DNA of 64,000 bases, taken from positions 34,064,249-34,128,248 of the forward strand of contig CM055877.1 in NCBI GenBank assembly GCA_029582165.1, written 5' to 3'. Made by a program: the position numbers and the translations under genes. Numbering within the stretch: position 1 is the first letter of the stretch; every line of letters starts with the position of its first letter. The notes under the pieces are model-generated. The model was given only the letters and a program-made list of their open reading frames with translations, did no database searches and was not told the origin of the DNA. Positions 56,010-64,000 of this stretch are shown in pieces. Origin of the DNA: Portulaca oleracea (lineage: Eukaryota; Streptophyta; Magnoliopsida; Caryophyllales; Portulacaceae).

Positions 56010-57204
56010 TTAGGACTGGGGTTCTGCGGGGGTAGTATCGGGAGCAATGTTCGGAGAGCTTGGGTTGGGGGTGCTTGGTAAAGCCTGCATGCCTGCTGGA
56101 GCAACATCCTTCAGAAGAAAAACTGCAGCAGTGATTTCAGAGCGTGCCTCTCGAAGGGCCTTGACCTCATGTTGTAGTTGGCGAACCTCTTGATGAAGGG
56201 CCCCAATAGCAGAGTTGATATTGGAAAGATGAGTTTGGAGGGCGTCATAGGCATCCTTTGCTGCAGCAGCAGAGTTCGAGGCTTCTGGGCCTTGATCTCA
56301 TCCAAATGAAGCCATAGGCCATTTGGTTGCTGCTGGTATCCAAGGGTAATGAGGAGAGAGGGGCCAATTGTGGGTAAGTTGAAGGAGGACTTCTCAGCAG
56401 TATCAAGGGGAACATGACAATGGCGAAAGATCTTGGTTAGCAAGTTCCCATAGGGAAGGGGGCCAGAAGGCGAGGCAGCAGCTTTTAGAAAATGTTGAAC
56501 GGCTAGTTCACCAATGTCAGGATGACGATTGTTGAGGACGTTGAGGATAAAGATGGCACAGGCTTCATTTATGGTTTCCTTGTTTGTACCTCGGGGAAGG
56601 ATTGTCCGAACCAGGGTGTAATAGAGGAAACGGGCTTTAGACTTCAGACCAGTGTATTGTGTGTTTTTCTGTTCACTGGGCGGGCAAATTGTCGGCGGAG
56701 CTCTTGTTTGGGGTCTGAAGGGATGGGTAAAGGTGGTTTGGTTGGACTGGGTTGAATATGAAGGATACGCTCAACTAGGGTGGGGGTCAGCAAGATTTTA
56801 ATGCCAGAAACAAGGGATTTCACAGAAAGACGTTTGGTGTCTGGAATGAGGTTTGCAAAGAACTCAATAATGAGGGATGGATAAATTACCGGCTCACAGT
56901 CGAAGAAGGTGTAGTAGCCAAGATCCTTCAGGGTGGAGAATGATAGAAAGATGGTGAGAAGGGAATCGGCCTCGACATTCTCACAGCATAATATTTGCTG
57001 GTTAGCGATGGTTTGAACACGTTGCTCGTGGGTGATTGCATTAAGAGGTTGCGGTTGAGATTGAAGTGCAAGAGCGGTGGATGAGGATGAGGGAGATTGA
57101 GTGGATTCGGGAGGATTAGGGGACGACTTGCGAGAGCGAAGTCGTTTGGCAACCCCTGCAGAAGGAGATGGGGCAGTGTTTTTAAGAGCGGGGTGTTTTT
57201 TCAT
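56010..57204 (-). pseudogene. Element B ORF3 (about 398 aa, two frameshifts)
   Basis: The ATG at 57204 begins a Ser/Pro-rich N-terminus with KRLRSRK (residues 20-26). The core has DLGYYTFFDCEPVIYPSLII, EFFANL, SGIKILLTPTLVERIL and, after a frameshift near 56665, RTILPRGTNKETIN and GPLPYGNLLTKIFR. A second shift near 56280 leads to a coiled coil (HQEVRQLQHEVKALREARSE) and the stop at 56010. It is homologous end to end with element A ORF3 and nearly equal in length. Function is unknown. Confidence 0.82.
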
Positions 57205-57770
57205 GGTTGGAAAAGTAGAGAGGAGAGAGAGATGGAAGGAGATGGTGGGGTAGAGGATGATGAGGATTAGAAGGATGGAGATAGGAGGGAATAGTAAAAA
57301 AGATGAGGGTTAAATAGAAAAGGAGGGCGGTTGAATTTTTTGGATATGGAAGGAAGGGCAGTAAATGGGGAAGGAGATAAAAATTGGAGGGATAACTGGG
57401 GAAGGTGAAAGTGACGGTTGGAAAGGGGAGTTATGATGATTGGATGTGTTTTGGAAAGTGGGAAAGTGAAATGATTTGATGAGATTTTGAAGAGTTATTG
57501 TATTTGAAATGTGTGAGAAACCGTGTGATTTTAATTTTGGAAATAGACGAGAGAAGGGGAGAGGATTTTGAATTTTGAAAAAATAAGTTTGAGTTAAGCA
57601 AAGCAGTTATGGAAGAACTGTCTGCCTAACGTCATTGCCAGGTTTATTTATGTGATAAAGGTGACACTCAAGGGGTCTTGTGACAAGAATGTCAAGGACC
57701 TTGATGAGTCTGTAGAGATTAGAACATACCTGGGGGTAGAGGGCCTTAGCTCCCCCTTAATAGAGGGACA
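57205..57770 (-). promoter_or_regulatory. Leader of element B ORF3 and post-pol PPT-like motifs
   Basis: On the element strand CTATTTAACC (TTAAATA at 57310-57316 on the plus strand) precedes a CT-rich leader and the ORF3 ATG. Two GGGGGAG motifs (plus-strand CTCCCCCT at 57750-57757 and 57775-57782) follow the pol stop. The rest is noncoding. Confidence 0.5.
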
Positions 57771-59500
57771 CTAGCTCCCCCTCAACTGGTCATCGAGTTG
57801 CAGCATGCCAAGTTCTCTTCGATTGATGATGAATTGCTCAATGGGAAGGGCCTTGGTGAAGATATCGGCCAGTTGTTGATGAGTGGGTACAAAGTCCAGT
57901 ATAATGTGGCCTTTGTCAACATGATCTATGATAAAATGATGTCGTACTTCAATGTGTTTGGTACGGGAGTGCTGAACTGGATTTTTGGTGATTTGAATTG
58001 AACTCTTGTTATCACACTTGATGGGAATTTTTGAGAGTTCTATCCCAAGGTCCTTCATGTGCTGCTTGATCCACAAAGTTTGAGCACAACAGGCACCGGC
58101 TGCTATGTATTCTGCTTCTGCAGTGGAAAGAGCAACGGCATTCTGTTTCTTGGATTACCAAGAAATTAAGGAAAAGCCTAGCATTTGACAACCGCCAGAT
58201 GTGCTTTTTCGATCTGTCTTGGAACCAGCAAAGTCAGCATCTGTGTATCCAATGAGGTTCAGGGAGTTGTTCCTGGGATACCACAGACCAAGGTCCTTGG
58301 TGCCTGCGAGATATCTCAAAATTCTCTTGACAGCAATCAAGTGAGATTCTTTAGGAGCACTTTGAAACCGAGCACATAGGCAAACACTAAACATGATGTC
58401 TGGACGACTTGCAGATAAATAAAGTAGAGATCCTATCATACCTCGATACTGCTTGTCAGGAACGTCCTTACCATGTAGATCCTGATCAAGTTTTATTGTG
58501 GAGGACATTGGGGTACTACAGTGTTTAGCTTTCTCCAAACCATATTTCTTCAGAAGTTCTTTGACATACTTACTTTGGTTGAGAAAGATGCCTTCATTGC
58601 CTTGTTTGATTTGTAGGCCAAGAAAGAACCTTAGTTCTCCCACTAACTCATCTCAAACTCCTTGCTCATTTGGTCGGAGAATTCCTTCACTAGATATTCA
58701 TTAGTAGCACCAAAGATAATGTCATCTACATAAACTTGAATTATAGTAGAGTTCTGACCTGAGGTTTTGATGAACAGTGTTTTGTCTATGATACCTCTTG
58801 TGAATCCATTTTTCAAAAGAAAGGAGCTTAGTCTCTCATACAAAGCCCTGGGAGCTTGTTTTAGACCATAAAGGGCCTTCTGAAGTCTGTAAACATGAGT
58901 GTGTGGATCTTTTTGTTCGAATCCTGGAGGTTGTTCCACATAGACTTCTTCCTTTAGATATCCATTAAGGAAGGCACTTTTTACATCCATTTGATACAGT
59001 TTCATGTGCGTTGATGCAGCGTAGGCAAGGAGTATCCGAATGGCCTCTAGTCTTGCAACAGGTGCAAAGGTTTCGTCATAATCAATGCCTTCTTCTTGGT
59101 TGTATCCTTTGGCAACTAGTCTTGCCTTGTTTCTTGTGACAGTGCCATGTTCATCTAATTTATTGCGGTAGACCCATTTCACACCAATGACTGGATGATG
59201 TTCGGGTCTTAGGACAAGTTTCCATACCTTGTGGTGCTCAAATTGATTCAATTCTTCTTGCATATCTAGGATCCAGTTGTTGTCCTTTAGGGCTTCTTCA
59301 AGTCCTTTAGGTTCAATCTGAGAAACAAATGCGTGAAAGGCACAAAAGTTTCTAAGAGAGGATCGAGTTCTAATACCTGTTTCCAAACCTGAAAGCAGAT
59401 TGTCGGCTGGATGAGCAGGTTTGAACCTGAAAGTCCTTGATGACTCCTCGATGTTCTGTTGTGCATTATCAGCCATTTGAGGAGTTTCTGTTGGTGAAGG
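57771..59500 (-). pseudogene. pol: Element B RT and RNase H
   Basis: RT reads [65 protein letters not shown] and the catalytic [10 protein letters not shown] frameshift near 58645 precedes GELRFFLGLQIKQ. RNase H has GYTDADFAG, a stop near 58155 at SW-stop-SKKQ, then LSTAEAEYIAAGACCAQ (around 58120), CDNKSSIQITKNPVQHSRTK and ADIFTKALP. Catalytic residues are intact, and only the frameshift and stop disable it. Confidence 0.87.
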
Positions 59501-60612
59501 TCCTTGTCCTTCACTTGAGGAAGGTCCTTGTTCTTCACTTTAGGAAGATTCTTGTTCTTCATTTGAGGAAGGTCCTTGGGCTTCATTTTCCTCATGTTCC
59601 GAAGTTTGTTGCAAGTTGTCATCAGGAGGAGGTTCTTCATTTTGTTGAAGAGGACCGTGCTGGAATATACGAGGGGCATCCTCGTCATCATCATCTTGAA
59701 GAATCTGGAATTTGATGGAGGACCTTTCTGATGAAGTGGTGGAAGTTTCATCGAAGACAACATGGATTGATTCTTCCACCTTTTTAGATGCTTTAATGTA
59801 GACTCTGTAGGCCTTGCTAGATAAGGAATATCCTACTAGAATTCCTTCTTCACTTCTTGGCTCAAATTTGCTTAAGGCCTTCTTACCATTGTTATGAATA
59901 AAGCATTTGCATCCAATGGCCTTGAGGTGAGCTACATTTGGTGTTTTACCCTTGAACAGCTCATAGGGTGTTTTCTTTATGAAGGATCTTATAGTACATC
60001 TGTTGAGAATATAATTTGAAGCATTTATAATTTCGGCCCAAAGAAAGAGGGGTAGATTGTTCTCACAGATGATTGTTCTGGCCATGTTTTCCAGTGTGCG
60101 GTTCTTCCGTTCAACCACACCATTCTGCTGTGGCGTCCTTGGGGCAGAAAAATTATGTGTAACCCCTTATTGATCACAAAATTTTCCAAATTGATCTCGA
60201 TTGTCAAACTCTCTTCCATGATCTGTTCTTATAGACACCAGATTGAGTCCTATAAGGACCTTGAGTTGCCTGTATAATTTCTCAAATTCTAGGTAGGCCT
60301 CTGTCTTATCCTTCAAAAATAAAACCTAGGTAAATCTAGAATAATCATCAACAATGACTAGTATGTATGAACGTCCTCCTAGACTTTTGTATGGAATTGG
60401 TCCACAGAGGTCCATATGCAACAGTTCTAAACAACTAGAGGTGGTTACTTGAGATACAGGTTTGAAGGATGTGCTGGTCTGTTTTCCTCTAGTGCATGCA
60501 TCACATACCTTGTCACGAATGAAATTTTGAGATGGTAGTCCTCTAACTAGGCCTAGGCGTTTTAGCTTTTGAAGAGTTTTCATGTTCATATGTCCTAATC
60601 TACGATGCCATA
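59500..60612 (-). pseudogene. pol: Element B integrase
   Basis: After the stop at about 60614 the zinc domain continues LWHRRLGHMNMKTLQKLKRL and CDACTRGKQ. The core has HMDLCGPIPYKSLGG, IRTDHGREFDN and GVVERKNRTLENMART with all three acidic residues. Stops interrupt it near 60325 (FT-stop-VLF), 60165 and 59540. The C-terminal linker has repeated Glu/Gly/Ser/Pro units (EEQGPSS-like, 59520-59600). Confidence 0.85.
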
Positions 60613-60613
60613 A

Positions 60614-62622
60614 CTAGGTTTCATCTGATGCAACTCTAAGACAGGTAAGGTCCTTTGTCATATGATCACTGAGGTCAATAACATACACATTGTTCATCCG
60701 ATGACCTTTAAGGACTATTTCATGAGATTCCTTTTCTACGACACATGAGTTCTTATTGAACCAAACTTTATAACCTCTATCACAAAATTGAGAAATACTT
60801 AAAAGATTATACTGTAAACCTTCTACATAATATACATCATTTATACAGTTGACTGAATCCTTACCGACCTTGCCGACTCCAAGGATCTTCCCTTGGCTTT
60901 TGTCTCCAAACGTTACCTTCCCACTTCTGATGTCCTTGAGTTCTCTGAATTTGGTTGGATCTCCAGTCATGTGTCTCGAGCATCCGCTGTCCAAATACCA
61001 GAGGTCGTTGTGAGCCTGAGACATACCTGCATTGAAGGATATTATACCTTTCTTTGGACCAAGAGGTTTATGAAAGGTTTCTTTGTTTGGAGGAACTGGT
61101 TTGTTGTTTGGCTTCTTTGGAACCCACTTTGCTTTGGTTCTTGGTTTTGGTATAGGTGTGGGTTTATGAGTGGGTACGATTTCTGGTTTGGTTCTGGGTG
61201 AACCAGGTTTATCTGTAGAGGTTTTCTTCTCAGGATTTATGGTAGAATGAACTTGGTCTATTTCTTGATTCATAATGGAATTCATCTCTTTTCGGTTCTG
61301 TATCATTTCATTTCTCATGCTGATATTATCAGAGGTAAGGTTTTTGATTATCTCCAATTGAGTTTCTATGGTTTTGGTGTTTGTTTCAGCAATTCTAGTG
61401 AGATATTGTACTTTGTCGGTGAGGGTTGCAATGTAATCAAGCAGATTGAGCAATCTTGGTTTCAAATTATGTGAAGGACATTTTAGAAAGAGATTTGTAA
61501 ATACCTCATCATTGTCATTCGTCTCTGTTTCATCTACTTGTGTTTCTGTAAGGTCCTTTGCCATGAGACAAAGGTTTGCGATTTCCTCGGACTCACTTTC
61601 ACTTTCACTGCCTTCACTTTCACTCCATGTGGCAACCATGGCTTTGCTGCTCAGTCTTTTTCCTCTGAAATCGCTTTGTTCCTTGACTTTCTTCACATGA
61701 GGACATTCCCTAACCAGGTGATCTGTTGCACCACAAGCGAAGCATTTATATTCATTATCATCCTTGGTTTGAATTTTACCTTTGGGTGAAGGTCGTTTGG
61801 AGGATGATTCTCTCAGATAGCCACGGAATCTGGGATTTTTTCTGTATAGTCGTCTGAAACCTTTAGCTAGCATGGCCATGGTTTCTTCATCATCATCCTC
61901 TGATTCTTCTTCTGGTGCCTTGGTGCTTTTGAGGCAATGTCCTTGGTCTGACTGCCTTCAGACAGTCGTATTTCATGTGCAAGAAGTTTGCCAATCAGCT
62001 CTTCAATTTTCAAGGCCTCTAGATCTTGGGCTTCTTCTATTGCCGTTACTTTTAGTCCCCACTTGTGACTAGGAAGACACTGAAGGACCTTGTTCACTTG
62101 TTCTTCATTGGAATAGGATTTTCCGAGGGACTTGAGATGGTTGATGATTGCACTGAATCTTTTGAACATTGACTCAATGGACTCATTTTCTTCCATCTTG
62201 AAACCTTCATACTTTTGAACTAGTATGTTGACCTTGGTCTTCTTTACTTGGTTTGTTCCTTCATAGGTTGTGACCAAGTAATTCCATATCTGCTGAGCTG
62301 TATCAAAATTAGACACTCTTTCAAATTCGTTAGAGTTAAGACTGCAATTTAAAAGATAATGTGCATGAGTATTTTTCTTTGCTCGCTTTTTTTCTTCAGC
62401 TGAATACTCAAATCTTGGTTTATCACTTGTTGTTCCATCTGCAGCAGTCGTCTGGGGAGTAGGGTAATTTCCTTTGGTGACTACATCCCAAATGTCCTCA
62501 TCTTGATTTCTCAAGAAGATCTCCATTTGGCGTTTCCAGATTCTATAGTTGTCACCTGTTAGTAAAGGTGATCTGTTCCATGAACGTCCTTGACTTAAGT
62601 CTCCCATGTTGTGATCTCCCAT
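60614..62622 (-). pseudogene. gag-pro: Element B gag and protease
   Basis: The first ATG is 62622, in the same GTG-x-AAG-ATC-ATG context as element A. Gag blocks are LLTGDNYRIWKRQMEIFL, LNCSLNSNEFERVSNF and LKIEELIGKLLAHEIRL. A frameshift near 61870 is followed by the zinc knuckle CFACGATDHLVREC and a long Lys/Pro-rich linker. Here gag and protease share a frame: DLWYLDSGCSRHMTGDP (about 60990). The amber codon near 60614 ends it. Confidence 0.87.
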
Positions 62623-62668
62623 GATCTTTGCCACGGAGCAATTAGTCTATGAATTTTCAGTGGACCAG

Positions 62669-62680
62669 GCTCTGATACCA
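62669..62680 (-). promoter_or_regulatory. Element B primer-binding site
   Basis: On the minus strand TGGTATCAGAGC starts two bases after the LTR, complementary to initiator tRNA-Met. Confidence 0.9.
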
Positions 62681-62682
62681 AT

Positions 62683-63536
62683 TTAAAGAACCCTAGAGGG
62701 GGTGTGAATAGGGTTACTGAATTTTGTGCACAATTCACAACTTAATAAAGGACGTTAGGTTCTCAGTCACAATGGACTAAGAATCTCCTTAACAGAAAGT
62801 ATAAACAGAATAGATAAAGGACTAAATATAAGAATTGAATAACCTCCTTTATTGTGAACAGATCGTGATGAACATAGGATGAATGTCCTTAGGTTTCACA
62901 AAGAACCAAGTGCCTTACAAGGACGCTTCTTATTTTCTGAAAACAACACACACCAAATTCAATCTTTGGTGCCTAAACTCTGTCGACCCTAATTCCGTCT
63001 AGAAATCGACTACACAAGCAACAATCAATCCTAGATCCGTGAAGGATTGATTTCACTCAGACTTCTCGCAACACAAGTTCTCACAAAAACACCAAAACAG
63101 AAAACTCTATTTCTATTTTGAACACCCGATTTCTTCCGTGGAATCGTTGCTTTTCTTTGTCTTGAATGCTTCTATTTAAACTGATTATGCTGCGTTTTGT
63201 ATCCGTTAGAAGGGATTCTGTTTTTGCTCCAATTTCTCTTCACTGCGATGTCGAAATATCCTTTCCTTTTCGGCGAGATCTTCTGGGAATTCCTTCCAAG
63301 TTTCATCCTCAATTTTGTCTGCAAAGTAGCATATAAAATTAGTCTGATTCACACAGTAAAAAGGAGAAGGAAAGATTCTTGCCTAAATGGAAAACTTCCC
63401 TGAGTAAGTGTCGTTATTTGTCTTTTACTTCAAAACTCTTTGAGCAAAGCCAATGTCCTTCAGGTCGTTTGACATAGATGTCCTTGATGTGCATTGAGTG
63501 AATGTCCTTTGCTCTGTTCTCAACAGGGGTTCTTCA
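62683..63536 (-). repeat. Element B 5' LTR (854 bp)
   Basis: Nearly identical to 54897-55750. The inner terminus has mutated from TGAAAG to TTAAAG on the plus strand (62683-62688). The flank after 63536 is AGTAG. Confidence 0.9.
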
Positions 63537-64000
63537 AGTAGGACCGGTACTGATTGAACATTGCATTCGCATTTTTTACATTCGAAGACATGTGTTGCAC
63601 AAACAAAGGACAATTCACATACACATGGTCCGGTCCTTGACACCAAGCACATATCACTTGAGATTGAGGGGTCAGGGAAATAGGTCGCTCTAAGGCACTC
63701 ACTTGTGCACAAGGTTGGGTTTTAGCAGACACGAGTTGTTGTTGAGCTAGGGTTTTGATCATGTTTTCTAGGGTAGCAAACCTAGCCTCATATCATGTGG
63801 TCTCACTAACTGCGTGAACTCCCCCTCTTGCATTGGACAATTGTGCTCCTATGGACTCATCCCTAGTAGTCCCCCATTGCATTACCCTCTCTAACATACT
63901 CTCCAAGAAATCCCAAGCTTCCTCTGCTGTTTTGTCCATAAACCCTCCTTCACATATAGACTCTAAGGTTACCCGGGTTTCCTGATCCACTTCCTTATAC
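63537..64000 (-). pseudogene. gag: Athila gag segment right of copia element B
   Basis: On the minus strand the sequence reads RVTLESICEGGFMDKTAEEA and FLESMLERVMQW (Athila gag), then a stop near 63798, LENMIKTLAQQQ, and a Cys/His knuckle CAWCQGPDHVYVNC. It ends FNQYRSY at the copia insertion point. The N-terminal gag and 5' LTR lie outside the window. Confidence 0.8.

Larger units (their letters stand above)
54897..63536 (-). mobile_element. Copia element B, Sirevirus-type, minus strand
   Basis: An 8640-bp element with two 854-bp LTRs (54897-55750 and 62683-63536), flanked by GGTAG and AGTAG. On the minus strand the order is LTR, primer site, gag, protease, integrase, RT, RNase H, ORF3, PPT, LTR, the same as element A. 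Its proteins are clearly related to element A but well diverged. The LTRs differ at only eight or nine positions by eye (about 1 per cent), so it is young, yet pol has at least six stops or frameshifts. Confidence 0.9.
43929..64000 (-). mobile_element. Athila-clade gypsy element with env-position ORF
   Basis: On the minus strand the order is gag (64000 to 53700, interrupted by copia element B), protease, RT, RNase H, integrase (to 50421), an extra ORF (48807-47366), a long 3' noncoding region, PPT and 3' LTR (45203-43929). The 5' LTR lies beyond the window. It is better preserved than the plus-strand Athila but still has several stops, and key catalytic residues are changed in the protease and integrase. 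The extra ORF sits where Athila elements carry their env-like gene. Confidence 0.88.

Noticed and set aside
59287..59763. Lys/Asn/Leu repeat frame (KNKDLPQ units).
   Set aside because: It is the wrong-frame translation of a Glu/Gly/Ser/Pro repeat in the integrase-RT linker of element B.

Overview
The window is nuclear DNA of a flowering plant, most likely a eudicot. It is almost wholly nested LTR retrotransposons: Athila, Tat/Ogre and chromovirus lineages of Ty3/gypsy, and Sirevirus-type Ty1/copia. Helitron ends, a MULE-type MITE, AT-rich filler and long ATT microsatellites fit this. I see no convincing intact host gene and no rRNA, tRNA or CRISPR locus. The species cannot be named from the sequence.

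Left block (1-9294). Positions 1-1009 are LTR-like noncoding DNA. A decayed plus-strand Athila element follows (end of gag, protease, RT, RNase H, integrase, 3' noncoding region, truncated 3' LTR from 6577). It is cut off by the 3' end of a copia element (RNase H, post-pol region, complete LTR 8649-9294).

Middle block (9295-41290). After AT-rich DNA and a probable non-autonomous Helitron (9737-10574) comes a four-level nest. The outer host is a minus-strand chromovirus whose gag is split between 12211 and 38656. Inside it is a Tat/Ogre-like element (12212-38655, target duplication AGGTT/AGGTC). Inside that is a Tekay/Del-like composite with several LTRs but only one target duplication (14176-33955, TGTAT). 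Inside one of its LTRs is a young Sirevirus-type copia, element A (16161-24627, CTTCT). A MULE-type MITE (11231-11572) sits separately in the chromovirus protease.

Right block (41291-64000). A patchwork of remnants (chromovirus RNase H, a hAT-like end, a SINE-like duplication, duplicated promoter-like segments, a gene-5'-end-like stretch) leads to a minus-strand Athila element. Its 3' LTR is 43929-45203 and its 5' end lies beyond 64000. It carries an extra env-position ORF (48807-47366), and its gag is interrupted by a second Sirevirus-type copia, element B (54897-63536, GGTAG/AGTAG).

Main result. Both copia elements and the minus-strand Athila carry an extra post-pol ORF (ORF3) with the same architecture: an N-terminal KRxR basic motif and Ser/Pro tract, a collinear helical core, and a C-terminal coiled coil. 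In all three the ORF lies between polypurine-like motifs and has a promoter-like leader. Each family also carries its own short, often palindromic motif iterated in its LTR and elsewhere. I propose ORF3 is a mobile cassette shared between copia and gypsy elements, possibly encoding a chromatin or anti-silencing factor. The shared architecture is read from the sequence; the function is inference.
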